Part shown: in pieces, positions 1-10,249 of the stretch
Position numbering within the stretch: position 1 is the first letter of the stretch
Layout: each line of letters starts with the position of its first letter
Assembly: GCF_019218885.1 (NCBI RefSeq)
Contig: NZ_JAHUWT010000001.1
Location: forward strand, 930,001-994,000
Origin: Bordetella sp. BOR01
GTDB lineage: Bacteria; Pseudomonadota; Gammaproteobacteria; Burkholderiales; Burkholderiaceae_B
Length of the DNA: 64,000 nt
Direction of reading: 5' to 3'
The notes under the pieces: generated by a model
The model's input: the letters and a program-made list of their open reading frames with translations, nothing else
What the model was told of the DNA's origin: nothing
The model's database searches: none
Program-made: the position numbers and the translations under genes

Positions 1-2
1 TC

Positions 3-374
3 GATTTCCACGCTGTCAACCAGATCATGGGAGGCCCAGGCTATTCCCCGGTGTTCGGAGGCTGTGTCGAAGGCGACCGCATGATCGTCGCTTTGATGCG
101 CGCCCCTGCCGGCAAGATGGGCGATCCGCACCTGCACCCCAATGAACAATGGATCTACATCCTGGAAGGACAGTTCGACTTTCGAACCGATGGCAAGACG
201 TTCATCGTGGGCCCCGGAGGCCTGATTTTCATCCCGGCTGCCCAAGTGCACCAGGGCGGTGCGACGGCCGATGGCGATTGCGTATTTTTCACCTGCAAAG
301 ACGCAACCCATAGCCTGCATGGTATGCGCGCCGACGCGGTAGCCGCGACGGCGCGCGCCGCAGCCTCCGCCTGA
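3..374 (+). CDS. Cupin-domain protein, 5' partial
   Basis: The reading frame is open to the left edge of the window, so the true start is probably just upstream; the first internal ATG is at 27. The visible 123 residues form one small cupin barrel. Motif 1 is recognisable in DPHLHPNEQWIYILEG and motif 2 in the following GPGGLIFIPAAQVHQG, with His residues suited to binding a metal. There is no signal peptide in the visible part. It lies 10 bp upstream of a 3-hydroxyisobutyrate-dehydrogenase-like gene on the same strand and is probably in its operon. Single-domain cupins in such operons are often isomerases, dioxygenases or decarboxylases of small acids; the substrate cannot be read from the sequence. 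Confidence 0.75.
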   Translation, partial: DFHAVNQIMGGPGYSPVFGGCVEGDRMIVALMRAPAGKMGDPHLHPNEQWIYILEGQFDFRTDGKTFIVGPGGLIFIPAAQVHQGGATADGDCVFFTCKDATHSLHGMRADAVAATARAAASA

Positions 375-384
375 AGGAATACTT

Positions 385-1338
385 GTGCAGCCAACGGGAC
401 ACGACGCAGCGCCGTCCGGTTTTTATCGGGATCACGGTGCCATCGGTGTGATAGGCCTGGGGATCATGGGTGGGCTTTACGCTCGGCACCTGCTTGACGC
501 GGGGTTCAGGGTTGCAGGTTACGACGTCGCGCCGCAACGGCTACACGTCTTCCGGAAAGCGGGCGGCAGCGTCTGCGCAAGCGCCGCCGAAGTTGTGGCG
601 GCATCGGAAGTGATTATCGTGGCACTTGCCTCGGCCCCTGCCTTTCGCAGTGTGATGCTGGATGAAGGGAACGCCGCCTGCCAAGCCCGCGCGGGCCAGC
701 TTTTTATCGAAACTGGAACATTGCCGATCGAACTCAAGGAACAGGCACGCGCCCGGGTCGAATGTCAGGGTGCCCAAATGATCGATGCCCCCGTGACCGG
801 CACGCGCATCCATGCCGAACGCCGTGAGTTGATCATCTACGCCAGCGGCACCGAAGCGGCGGTGCGGCACGCAATGCCTGTCCTCGAGACCTTTGCGAGC
901 AACATTCGCTACGTAGGGCCTTTCGGGTATGGGATGAAGCTGAAAATGATTACCAACCACCTGGTCGCGGTGCACAACGTAGCCACCGCCGAAGCGCTTT
1001 CACTGGCCTTTCTTGCCGGCCTCGATCTGCGGCTGGTGCACGAGCTCATCGCCGATGGCCCGGCCAGTTCGGGGATCTTCAGTTTTCGAGGGCCGCTGAT
1101 GATCGAGGGCCGCTATGACACACCTACCATGCGGCTGGACGTGTTCCAGAAAGACCTGGACATCATTAATGCCTACGCGCGGGAACTCCATGCCCGGACG
1201 CCGCTGTTTGATGCCGGAGCAGCGGTGTACCGGTCAGCCCTGGTCCAGGGTAACGCTAGCGAGGACGTCTCTGCGGTGTTTCGTGTCCTGTCCCAGGCCG
1301 AGACGACCGCCTTATCCGACACACAGGATCCGCCATGA
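385..1338 (+). CDS. NAD(P)-dependent oxidoreductase, 3-hydroxyisobutyrate dehydrogenase family
   Basis: This 317-residue protein has the family's Rossmann fingerprint near residues 21-40 (GVIGLGIMGGLYARHLLDAG). It also has the substrate-binding signature DAPVTGT and the catalytic-lysine segment KLKMITNH, followed by the all-helical C-terminal domain. The family oxidises beta-hydroxyacids such as 3-hydroxyisobutyrate, tartronate semialdehyde or gamma-hydroxybutyrate, and the sequence does not decide between them. The start is GTG; an N-terminal tail of about 18 residues before the Rossmann strand means a later start is possible. Its stop codon overlaps the ATG of the next gene, indicating translational coupling. 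Confidence 0.85.
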   Translation: MQPTGHDAAPSGFYRDHGAIGVIGLGIMGGLYARHLLDAGFRVAGYDVAPQRLHVFRKAGGSVCASAAEVVAASEVIIVALASAPAFRSVMLDEGNAACQARAGQLFIETGTLPIELKEQARARVECQGAQMIDAPVTGTRIHAERRELIIYASGTEAAVRHAMPVLETFASNIRYVGPFGYGMKLKMITNHLVAVHNVATAEALSLAFLAGLDLRLVHELIADGPASSGIFSFRGPLMIEGRYDTPTMRLDVFQKDLDIINAYARELHARTPLFDAGAAVYRSALVQGNASEDVSAVFRVLSQAETTALSDTQDPP

Positions 1339-1754
1339 CAGACATCACCTTGGCTCACGCCAACCAACTTATCGACGCCGCGCTGGGCGAAGCACGCCAC
1401 ACAAGGCTGGCGCCCATGACCGTCGCCGTCCTGGACCGTGGCGGCCACGTGGTCGCCCTTAAGCGTGAGGACCAGTCTTCCACCATGCGCGCCGATATCG
1501 CCATCGGCAAAGCCCGAGGCTGCCTGGCTTTGGGCCAGTCTTCGCGCGCCATGGCAGAACGGGCAGACTCGGTTCCGCTGTTCTTCAATGCCCTGGCGGC
1601 GCTTTCGCACGGCAACGTGATTCCCGTTGCAGGAGGGCTGCTGCTGAAAGATTCCGCCGGCCACGTATGCGGCGCGGTCGGTGTCAGCGGCGACACACCA
1701 GATAATGACGAACACTGCGCCCTGGCCGGAATCGCCGCGCTCGTCCAGAGCTGA
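1335..1754 (+). CDS. GlcG/HbpS (DUF336) family protein
   Basis: This 139-residue protein has the compact DUF336 fold. Typical sequence includes the N-terminal helix, the strand pair MTVAVLDRGGHVVALKRED, the IAIGKARGCLALGQSS helix and the C-terminal GAVGVSGDTPDNDEHCALAGI. It starts inside the stop codon of the preceding dehydrogenase gene (ATGA), so the two are coupled. GlcG in glycolate operons and HbpS, a haem-binding protein, are the characterised relatives. In catabolic operons these proteins are usually small cytoplasmic accessory or haem-interacting factors. No precise role can be assigned. Confidence 0.85.
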   Translation: MTDITLAHANQLIDAALGEARHTRLAPMTVAVLDRGGHVVALKREDQSSTMRADIAIGKARGCLALGQSSRAMAERADSVPLFFNALAALSHGNVIPVAGGLLLKDSAGHVCGAVGVSGDTPDNDEHCALAGIAALVQS

Positions 1755-1813
1755 AGCCCGCCGGCTTCCACAAGAGCCCACCCACCATTGCTTGACACTT
1801 TCCGAGGTTCCCA

Positions 1814-2665
1814 TTGAGACTGTTTTCCTTACGCGTCGGGAATGCGCCGGCGATCGGCGCGCGCGTCGGCGACTTGTTCATCAATCTGAGCGCAGCGGGC
1901 TTGCCCACAACGCTCGATGCCCTTCTGAACGAAGGCGACACCGGCCTGCAACACGCCCGGCAACTGATCGCCCGCGGCGAGGGCTTTCAACCTTTGGACG
2001 GCGTGCAGATCATGCCGCCGCTGCACAATCCGTCCAAAGCCATCGCCGTAGGACTCAACTACCACGACCATGCCGTCGAAAGCAGCATGCCGGCGCCCTC
2101 GTACCCTGTGCTGTTCCAGCGCTACGCTTCTTCGTGGGTCGCTCATGGCGAACCGCTCGTCTTGCCGAAGCTGTCGGCCGAGTTCGATTTCGAAGGCGAA
2201 CTGGTCGTGGTCATCGGTAAAGCTGGCCGATATATCGACCCGGATACCGCGCTGGGACACGTGGCCGGATACTCCATCTTCAACGACGGCTCGATCCGCG
2301 ATTATCAATTCAAGACGCCACAATGGCTCATGGGCAAGAACTTCGATCACTCGGGCGCTTTCGGTCCGGAATTCGTGACCGAAGATGAGCTTCCCGCTGG
2401 GGCGAAGGGCCTGCGCCTGCGGACACGCCTGAACGGTACCACTGTGCAAGACGCTAGCACCCGCGACATGATCTTCGATGTGCCGAGGCTGGTGGCCACT
2501 TGCTCGCAGGCTTTCACGCTGCGGCCGGGCGACATGATCATCAGCGGAACACCGGCCGGCGTGGGGTTTGCTCGCAAGCCGCCGCTGTACATGAAGGCTG
2601 GCGATGTCTGCGAGGTGGAAATCGAAGGCCTGGGTACCTTGAGCAACGCCGTGATCGCGGAATAG
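1814..2665 (+). CDS. Fumarylacetoacetate hydrolase (FAH) family protein
   Basis: This 283-residue protein has an N-terminal beta domain and the FAH catalytic core from about residue 75. The core motifs are visible: KAIAVGLNYHDHA, the metal-ligand pair in EFDFEGELVVVIG, GYSIFNDGSIRDYQ, KNFDHSGAFGP and GDMIISGTPAGVGFA. Family members hydrolyse C-C bonds of acylpyruvates, isomerise or decarboxylate ring-cleavage products, or act on oxaloacetate, using Mg2+ or Mn2+. The start is TTG, 60 bp after the GlcG-like gene on the same strand. It is probably the last gene of this short catabolic operon. The exact reaction is not determinable from sequence. Confidence 0.88.
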   Translation: MRLFSLRVGNAPAIGARVGDLFINLSAAGLPTTLDALLNEGDTGLQHARQLIARGEGFQPLDGVQIMPPLHNPSKAIAVGLNYHDHAVESSMPAPSYPVLFQRYASSWVAHGEPLVLPKLSAEFDFEGELVVVIGKAGRYIDPDTALGHVAGYSIFNDGSIRDYQFKTPQWLMGKNFDHSGAFGPEFVTEDELPAGAKGLRLRTRLNGTTVQDASTRDMIFDVPRLVATCSQAFTLRPGDMIISGTPAGVGFARKPPLYMKAGDVCEVEIEGLGTLSNAVIAE

Positions 2666-2754
2666 GGCCCGACACGCGGCCGCGTCGGGGCTGGGCGAGA
2701 TCGAAATCGGCCGGCTACTCGCTCGCCTGGGAGGCGGCTGGGGCCGCGCCCTAT

Positions 2755-2982
2755 TTATCCCAGGCCAAAATGCGTGCGGATAGCGTTGCCACAACTGCGT
2801 CCATCGACGTTGTAGTCGTCACCTATCTCGGCGCACGACTCGGCAATGGCCAGGGCAAAGGCCAGCAAGGTGGATTCGTCTATAGAGTGCGTCAAGCCCG
2901 CAACTTCTGCCATTTCCCAGAGTTCATTGGGCCCTATGCCCAGGCGGTCTGAATCGGGCAGGCTGGTGTCATCGTTGTTCAT
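2755..2982 (-). CDS. Small acidic hypothetical protein, phage/island type
   Basis: This 75-residue, strongly acidic protein has no membrane segment and no known catalytic motif. The C-terminal half (residues about 38-75) reads like a short helix followed by GDDYNVDGRSCGNAIRTHF, a style common in small prophage and island ORFs. It is alone on its strand, facing the FAH-family gene, and lies next to the diverged 75-nt repeat at 3047-3121. It could be a relic of an integrated element. No function is claimed. Confidence 0.45.
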   Translation of the reverse strand: MNNDDTSLPDSDRLGIGPNELWEMAEVAGLTHSIDESTLLAFALAIAESCAEIGDDYNVDGRSCGNAIRTHFGLG

Positions 2983-3046
2983 CGTGGATTCCTTTGCGCT
3001 GGGTTCGAAATATCAGCAAGGCATGTGCCGCTCAGGCGTGCGAATT

Positions 3047-3121
3047 CGGCATGAATTCCGTGCGAACCCGTAGGCAGTCTAAGGCAGAAAAGGGCGGCAG
3101 GTTCTTCCTGGCCACCCCTGT
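3047..3121. repeat. Left copy of a diverged 75-nt repeat with terminator-like hairpin
   Basis: An ungapped alignment by eye to 46608-46682 gives about three quarters identity over 75 nt. Shared blocks include TGAATTC, TCTAAG or CCTAAG followed by GCAG or ACAG, AAAGGGCGG and CCCCTGT. Both copies contain a GC-rich inverted repeat (here GGGCGGCAGG and CCTGGCCACCC). The right copy sits immediately downstream of ssrA. This left copy has no adjoining tmRNA sequence. Confidence 0.55.
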
Positions 3122-3664
3122 TGTGCGCCGTCAAGACGCCGATATTTGTAACCTGGCCGGAAAAGTACCCACAACGCGGCCATTTTGGCGGGTTGCTGTC
3201 GCCTGCTACCAGCCAGGCCCTGGCTCATCATCCATTTTTGGTATGACCAGCATTTCTTACGCGTACTGCCAGAACGGTTGCCGGTTGTCTATTCTGAAAC
3301 CAGCCCGCTCAGGCGGTACTTCAATGCATGACTGTCCCATTGAAAAAAGAGGACGCCGAACGAGCGCGCATTTCGAATCAACAGAGTGAGGGCAGACGCG
3401 GTCGGTCCATGTGTCGGCTGCATTTTCCCTGGCCAGTCGCAGGCCGAGCTTACATGGGAACGGGCTCTGCCTTTCGTTCGATCAATGGGATAGGCGCAAG
3501 CCATCCTGAGTCGCAGGCATTCGCGCATATGCGAGTATTATTCTTTCAATGACGTCGTCTCGGCGTTCGTCCATGGCAGACCGCGCGGCAACCGCGCTTT
3601 CGCATGTGGCGAGAAGTACATTGTCGGCGATACTGCCGCGAAATAGTCGAAAAGGGCCAATCCG
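3122..3664. other. Gene-poor interval before the alpha/beta hydrolase
   Basis: No convincing gene is seen. The short ORFs here on both strands lack recognisable motifs or good ribosome-binding sites. Positions 3137-3206 contain CCTGGCCGGAAAAGTACCC and CGGCCATTTTGGCGGGTTG, reminiscent of terminal repeats of some insertion sequences but not verifiable here. The promoter of the following hydrolase must lie in this interval, but no clear -35/-10 pair stood out. Confidence 0.4.
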
Positions 3665-4615
3665 ATGAGCGCTGGTACAAGACTTCCGGGGACCCCTGAT
3701 CCTACGCATATATGGCGAGGAGCAGGAGGCATCCACATCGCAGGCGACGCCTGGGGCAATCCCGATGGCCCCCTGGTGGTGCTTCAGCATGGCGGCGGAC
3801 AAACCCGTCATGCTTGGGGAGGCACAGGTGAACTGCTTGGTGCAGCAGGATATTACGCAGTTGCGTTCGATGCGCGCGGCCATGGCGATTCGGATTGGGC
3901 CAGCGACGGGACGTACGGACAAGACATAATGGTGCGCGATCTGGAATGCATCATCGAAGCCTTGGGCAAGCGCCGCCCGGTTTTGGTGGGCGCCTCCATG
4001 GGCGGCGGCACCAGCCTGGTGGCCGTCGGTGAAGGTCATGTCGACGCCACTGCCTTGATCATGGTGGATATCGCGCCGCGCATCGAGCCTGAGGGAGTCG
4101 ACAAGATCCAGGCTTTCATGGCGCAAAAGCCCGAGGGCTTCGATTCGCTGGAAGAAGTTGCCCAGGCCATCAGCAATTATCAGCCTCAACGTGTGCGCCC
4201 CAAGAACCTGGATGGCCTTGTGAAAAATGTGCGCCAGGGCGCAAACGGCAAATACCATTGGCATTGGGATCCGCGCATCCGTGCCGGCAAGCGCGACCTG
4301 GAACGGCGCCAGCAGCGCCTGGAAGCATGCGCCCGGCGGCTTATCTTGCCAGCCTTGCTGGTGCGCGGCGGCCTGTCAGACGTGCTTAGCGAAGAGGGCG
4401 CTCAACAGTTTTTGGCTCTTTGCCCACACTGCGAATACGTTAACGTAGCCACCGCGGGCCATATGGTAGCGGGGGACCGCAACGACATTTTCGGCACCTC
4501 GGTGATCGAGTTTTTGGGGCGCGCGGTGCCGGTAGGTGGCGAGCCGGTTCATCCCGCGCATCCTGGCAGCGCGCATGGCATTGACGCAGGCGAAGATATC
4601 AACGACGTGCCGTAA
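3665..4615 (+). CDS. Alpha/beta hydrolase
   Basis: This 316-residue cytoplasmic protein has a clear alpha/beta-hydrolase core. The oxyanion segment is VLQHGGGQTRHAWGG, followed by FDARGHGDSDWA. The nucleophile elbow GASMGG gives Ser111. The likely catalytic Asp lies in the GGLSDVLSEEGAQ region, and His is in ATAGHMVAGD. The C-terminal 30 residues are a Gly/His/Asp-rich tail. The subfamily resembles peroxidase- or epoxide-hydrolase-like enzymes that often act as general esterases. It is monocistronic in this window and its substrate is unknown. Confidence 0.85.
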   Translation: MSAGTRLPGTPDPTHIWRGAGGIHIAGDAWGNPDGPLVVLQHGGGQTRHAWGGTGELLGAAGYYAVAFDARGHGDSDWASDGTYGQDIMVRDLECIIEALGKRRPVLVGASMGGGTSLVAVGEGHVDATALIMVDIAPRIEPEGVDKIQAFMAQKPEGFDSLEEVAQAISNYQPQRVRPKNLDGLVKNVRQGANGKYHWHWDPRIRAGKRDLERRQQRLEACARRLILPALLVRGGLSDVLSEEGAQQFLALCPHCEYVNVATAGHMVAGDRNDIFGTSVIEFLGRAVPVGGEPVHPAHPGSAHGIDAGEDINDVP

Positions 4616-4819
4616 GGCCTTGCTCACTATTCTTCGATCACAGCAATAGCCCGATGCACCCCCAGCATCGTTTGAAGTTGGGAACTGCCATCACAAAGCG
4701 CGTTCATCGAGCACTCGGAGAGAAAGCAAGGCTCTCTGCTGCAAATGGCTGGCCAACCTCTGATATCGCAGCAGCACAAAGCTATCCAGACTGAAGCTTT
4801 CAAACTCACCGGAGAGATC

Positions 4820-5227
4820 ATGAAGGTCGACGGCCAGTGCCACTGTGGTGCCATAGCGTACGAAGCCGAGGTCGAACCCGGCGGGATCGTTATCTGCAAC
4901 TGTGCGGATTGTCAGATGCAATCGGGCTCGGTCTTTCGCATGAATATCCCTGCGTCCGCACAGTCGTTTCGCCTCTTGAAGGGATCCCCCAGGAAATACC
5001 TCAAGGTCGCTGAAAGCGGGACGAAGCGTGTCCACGCCTTTTGTGGAAATTGTGGCGGCCCGATCTACTCTTCTGCTGCCGAGGACCCACAGAGCTACTC
5101 TTTGCGGGTTGGCGCCTTGAAGCAGCGGTACCAGCTGGGACGCCCTGTCAGGCAGATTTGGACGAAGCGAAGATTCCCGTGGTTTCCGCACCTCGACGGC
5201 ACCGAAGAGTTCGAAGAGCAGCCTTGA
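4820..5227 (+). CDS. GFA family protein (glutathione-dependent formaldehyde-activating enzyme-like)
   Basis: This 135-residue protein has the Zn-binding Cys pattern of the GFA/CENP-V fold: CHCG near residue 7, CNCADCQ near residue 32, and CGNCGGP in the C-terminal third. The start chosen is ATG 4820, preceded by GGAGAG at good spacing. The frame is open further upstream to an ATG at 4745, but those 25 extra residues are not family-like. Most GFA-family proteins have unproven function; formaldehyde-glutathione adduct formation is known for Gfa itself. It appears to be a single-gene unit, convergent with the cupin gene at 5241-5723. Confidence 0.85.
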   Translation: MKVDGQCHCGAIAYEAEVEPGGIVICNCADCQMQSGSVFRMNIPASAQSFRLLKGSPRKYLKVAESGTKRVHAFCGNCGGPIYSSAAEDPQSYSLRVGALKQRYQLGRPVRQIWTKRRFPWFPHLDGTEEFEEQP

Positions 5228-5240
5228 TGTGCAGGCTGAG

Positions 5241-5719
5241 TCATGAAGGGCCACGTTCGTATTCTTCCTTGCTGACCTTCTCCATCCACTTCACAGATTT
5301 GCCATCAAGGCCTTCTGAGATCGCAATATGGCTCATACCCATGGTGGGACTGGCGCCATGCCAATGCTTGACGCCAGGCGGGATCCAGACGATGTCGCCG
5401 GGGCGAATCTCCTGAACCGCATCGTCCCATTTCTGCACCCGTCCTACGCCTGCCGTGACGATAAGGGTCTGTCCGAGAGGATGCGTATGCCAAGCGGTGC
5501 GTGCGCCGGGCTCGAAAGTGACGATGCCGCCACCCACGCGCGCGGGTGCGGTGGCCTGAAAGCGGGAGTCCACTCGGACCGAGCCGGTGAAGTTTTGCTC
5601 GCCGCCCGCGCTTGATGGCTGGGTGCCGGCCGGGGTGACCTTGATGGGGTCCTGCTCTGTGGCGGAGGCAGTTGATAATCCCAACGACAAGGCCATGGCG
5701 ACGACGGGTAGTTTCATGT

Positions 5720-5723
<4 letters not shown>
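5241..5723 (-). CDS. Periplasmic cupin-domain protein
   Basis: This 160-residue protein has a cleavable signal peptide (cleavage after about residue 22, SASA) followed by a single cupin barrel. Motif 1 is [20 protein letters not shown] and motif 2 is [18 protein letters not shown], giving a complete His metal site. It belongs to the small quercetinase/carboxymuconolactone-decarboxylase-associated cupins. Its ATG overlaps the TGA of the upstream flavodoxin gene (ATGA), so the two are translationally coupled. The flavodoxin also carries an export signal, which suggests a shared periplasmic role. The reaction is unknown. Confidence 0.85.
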
Positions 5724-7396
<1,673 letters not shown>

Positions 7397-7416
7397 CTAA
7401 GATCGACATAGACTTG

Positions 7417-7429
7417 TGAGGTAGGCTCA
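7417..7429. promoter_or_regulatory. Candidate operator between AKR and LysR genes
   Basis: TGAG-GTAGG-CTCA is an interrupted palindrome placed 4 bp before the LysR start codon, in the short divergent region between this gene and the aldo/keto reductase. LysR proteins often bind such dyads to autoregulate and to activate the divergent gene. It is one short dyad and not statistically strong. Confidence 0.3.
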
Positions 7430-7432
7430 TAA

Positions 7433-8335
7433 ATGCCCAGAGACCGCTACAACGACCTGCAGGCTTTCATTGCTGTTGCGCGGGAACGAAGCTTTACGCG
7501 CGCCGCTGCGCGGCTCGGAGTGTCTCAGTCAGCACTGAGCCACACAATCCGTGAGCTTGAAGCCAGGATGGGCGTGCGTTTACTGACGCGTACTACGCGC
7601 AGCGTGTCGCCGACAGAGGCGGGAGAGCATTTGATGTTGAGCATAGCCCCCCGCTTCCAGGAGATCGAGGCAGAGCTGGCGGCGGTGGGCGAATTAAGCG
7701 ACAAGCCCGCGGGCACTGTCCGTATTACTGCAACGGAAAATGCGGCCGAGACGGTACTGTGGCCAAGGCTGGCGGTGCTGCTTCCGAAATACCCTCAGAT
7801 CAAGGTTGAGCTTACGGTGGATGCTCGCTTCGCTGATATCGTTACCGACCGGTACGACATGGGGGTGCGGCTTGGCGATGAAGTTGCCCGGGACATGACT
7901 GCCGTTCGCATCGGCCCCGACCTATGCTTTGCGATCGTCGGTTCACCCGCATATTTGGCGCAGCACCCGGTTCCCAAGAAGCCGCAAGACCTGGCTTGTC
8001 TTGACTGCATCAACCTGCGCCTGATGAGCCATGGCGAACTCTATGCCTGGGAGCTCCGCAAGGGTAATCAACAGATCAATGTACGTGTCGAAGGCCAGCT
8101 TGTATTCAATGGGACAAGGCCCATCCTCCAGGCTGCGATCGCGGGCTTCGGGCTTGGGTATTTGCCGCTGGACATGGTGCAGCCTCATATTGCCGAAGGA
8201 AGGCTGGAGCGGGTACTTGAAGGCTGGAGCCCGACATTTACCGGCTACCACCTCTACTATGCGAGCCGCAAGCAATTGCCTCGCGCGATGGCCGTGCTGA
8301 TCGAGGGGCTGCGGTACCCGTACAGCGCGATATGA
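7433..8335 (+). CDS. LysR-family transcriptional regulator
   Basis: This 300-residue protein has an N-terminal winged helix-turn-helix at about residues 7-65 (FIAVARERSFTRAAARLGVS, then QSALSHTIRELEARMGVRLL). The periplasmic-binding-protein-like effector domain starts at about residue 90. It is divergent from the aldo/keto reductase operon and is followed after 25 bp by a close paralogue. It is the likely activator of the AKR-flavodoxin-cupin operon, but this assignment rests on position only. The start is ATG. Confidence 0.92.
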   Translation: MPRDRYNDLQAFIAVARERSFTRAAARLGVSQSALSHTIRELEARMGVRLLTRTTRSVSPTEAGEHLMLSIAPRFQEIEAELAAVGELSDKPAGTVRITATENAAETVLWPRLAVLLPKYPQIKVELTVDARFADIVTDRYDMGVRLGDEVARDMTAVRIGPDLCFAIVGSPAYLAQHPVPKKPQDLACLDCINLRLMSHGELYAWELRKGNQQINVRVEGQLVFNGTRPILQAAIAGFGLGYLPLDMVQPHIAEGRLERVLEGWSPTFTGYHLYYASRKQLPRAMAVLIEGLRYPYSAI

Positions 8336-8360
8336 ATCCGTGAACTTGGCAGGTTTGTGA

Positions 8361-9257
8361 ATGGCGATAGAGAGCTTCAGCGACGTTCTGGCCTTCATTC
8401 ATGTGGTGCGCGAAGGAAGTTTTACGCGTGCTGCTGCGCTACTCGGTATATCTCCTTCCGCAGTGAGCCATTCTGTCCGGGGGCTTGAAGTACGGCTGGG
8501 AGTCAGGCTGCTGACTCGCACCACCCGTAGCATTTCCACCACCGAAGCGGGAGAGCGGCTATTTGCCAGCGTGGCACCGCGATTCGATGAAATAGACGCC
8601 GAGGTTGCTGCGGTAGAGGAATTGCGCGACAAGCCAGCGGGTACTGTACGCATTACGGCGGCCGAACACGCAGCCAATAGCATTCTCTGGCCCAAACTAT
8701 CCAAAGTCCTGCACAGCTATCCCGACATCAATGTTGAGATCACCGTTGACTACACCTTGTCGGACATTGTCGCTGCGCGCTATGACGCGGGCGTTCGCGT
8801 GGGTGACCAGGTAGCGAAGGACATGATCGCGGTCCGTATTAGTCCGGACCTGCGAATTGCTGTCGTGGGTTCGCCGACATACTTCACCAAGCGACCAAAG
8901 CCGGACTCTCCGGATGAGCTTGTCCAACACAAGTGCATCAGCCTGCGGCTATCAACCCATGGCGCGCTACTTCCCTGGGACTTTGAAAAGGATGGCCAGA
9001 AACTCAAGTTCCGCATGACGGGCCAATGGGTGTTCAACAACAGTTCAGCCATCGTCCGCGCGGCCCTCGCCGATTATGGTCTGGCATTCGTTCCCGAAGA
9101 CATGGTGGTCGAACACCTCGCGGCTGGAAGGCTGGTACGCGTGCTGGATGACTGGTGCGCCCCTTATCCAGGGTATTACCTCTATTACCCGAGCCGGCGC
9201 CAATCCTCGCGCGCCTTGGGCATCATTGTGGACGCCCTGCGGCATCGCAGCCGTTGA
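8361..9257 (+). CDS. LysR-family transcriptional regulator, paralogue of the preceding gene
   Basis: This 298-residue protein closely follows its neighbour, with near-identical phrasing in the HTH (GSFTRAAALLGIS, then RGLEVRLGVRLLTRTTRS) and in the effector domain (DKPAGTVRITA, YYLYYPSRRQ). The start is ATG, 25 bp after the upstream LysR gene, so the pair is probably co-transcribed. The effector domains differ more than the DNA-binding domains, which is compatible with overlapping DNA targets and different inducers. It is probably a tandem duplication. Confidence 0.92.
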   Translation: MAIESFSDVLAFIHVVREGSFTRAAALLGISPSAVSHSVRGLEVRLGVRLLTRTTRSISTTEAGERLFASVAPRFDEIDAEVAAVEELRDKPAGTVRITAAEHAANSILWPKLSKVLHSYPDINVEITVDYTLSDIVAARYDAGVRVGDQVAKDMIAVRISPDLRIAVVGSPTYFTKRPKPDSPDELVQHKCISLRLSTHGALLPWDFEKDGQKLKFRMTGQWVFNNSSAIVRAALADYGLAFVPEDMVVEHLAAGRLVRVLDDWCAPYPGYYLYYPSRRQSSRALGIIVDALRHRSR

Positions 9258-9295
9258 GAAGTAAAGAACTTGCCATTTGACGCTTCGCTACTGCC

Positions 9296-9307
9296 AATTC
9301 ATGAATT
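9296..9307. promoter_or_regulatory. 12-bp perfect palindrome upstream of the CMD-hydrolase operon
   Basis: AATTCATGAATT is a perfect 12-bp dyad in the 201-bp gap between the second LysR gene and the decarboxylase-like gene. It could be an operator for either LysR protein. It is AT-rich in a GC-rich region, but a dyad of this length could arise by chance. Confidence 0.25.
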
Positions 9308-9458
9308 TTTATCAGTAGTGAATGCGGATTTGTGGGCTTAATCAAAATAACGGCACCCCGTACGATTCATCTTTCTGTAAGGAAAGGCGGGGGCAGGCCC
9401 TCTTGCGGTTGTCATTGCCTTCCTTCCAACAGCTCGTACTGCAGGGAGCAAATGATCA

Positions 9459-10247
9459 ATGGCCAATGCAACATCCGCGAAGTACCACAAGGCTGACGCG
9501 CTAATTGCCGGCCTTGCCTTGAGCCTTGGGCTGGGGTTTGCGCCGGCCCAAGCCGCCCAAAACACAGCGGCACAAACCTCTGCCGTTCGGCCTGCGTCCG
9601 ATCTGCTTACGGCCAAGCAGCAGGCTATCCCGTTGATTGCAGCCTTTATGGCCACCAGCGACTTGCCCAGGTTGAATAGCGCCTTGAATCGGGGGCTGGA
9701 TTCTGGTTTGAGCATCAGCGAGGCGAAAGAAATCCTGGTGCAGCTGTACGCCTATGTCGGTTTTCCCCGCAGCCTGAATGCGCTGGGCGAACTGAAGAAG
9801 GTGATGGAGGAGCGCAAGGAGCGCGGTGTCCGGGATCTGCCCGGGCTAGAGCCTGGCCGCGCCATTCCCGCAGGCGAAGAATTGGTGGCGATAGGCAAGG
9901 CCAATCAGACTCGTATTTCGGGCAGGGTTGTGGAAGGCCCGCTGTTCGACTTTGCGCCTGTCATCAATCAGTTCCTGCGGGCACATCTGTTCGGCGCAAT
10001 TTTCGAGCGCGACAACCTCGACTGGCAAAGCCGCGAGTTGGCGACGGTCGGGGCATTGGCCGCCACACCGGGGGTAGAAGCGCAGTTGCGTTCTCATATG
10101 GGCGCCAGCCTGCGGGTGGGCCTGAGCGCCGCGCAGTTGCGCCAGGTGAGCCAAGCGCTCTCTGAAGGTGGCGATGCACAGGCTGCGCAGCGTGCCGACG
10201 AGGCCCTGACGCAGGCGCTGGCTGCAGCATCAGCATCCGGAGGTTGA
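9459..10247 (+). CDS. Carboxymuconolactone decarboxylase family protein, exported
   Basis: This 262-residue protein has an N-terminal signal-like hydrophobic stretch (LIAGLALSLGLGFAPAQA, cleavage near residue 33) and two AhpD/CMD-like helical repeats. The first contains EILVQLYAYVGFPRSLNAL; the second contains DWQSRELATVGALAATPG and ends with a family-typical helix. No CxxC pair of the AhpD type is visible, so a peroxidase role is unlikely. It opens a rightward operon with two secreted hydrolases. The exported location matches the flavodoxin and cupin on the other side of the LysR pair. Confidence 0.85.
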   Translation: MANATSAKYHKADALIAGLALSLGLGFAPAQAAQNTAAQTSAVRPASDLLTAKQQAIPLIAAFMATSDLPRLNSALNRGLDSGLSISEAKEILVQLYAYVGFPRSLNALGELKKVMEERKERGVRDLPGLEPGRAIPAGEELVAIGKANQTRISGRVVEGPLFDFAPVINQFLRAHLFGAIFERDNLDWQSRELATVGALAATPGVEAQLRSHMGASLRVGLSAAQLRQVSQALSEGGDAQAAQRADEALTQALAAASASGG

Positions 10248-10249
10248 AC

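Noticed and set aside
3482-4264. Minus-strand ORF opposite the alpha/beta hydrolase
   Set aside because: No motif or RBS; the plus-strand hydrolase has an intact catalytic set.
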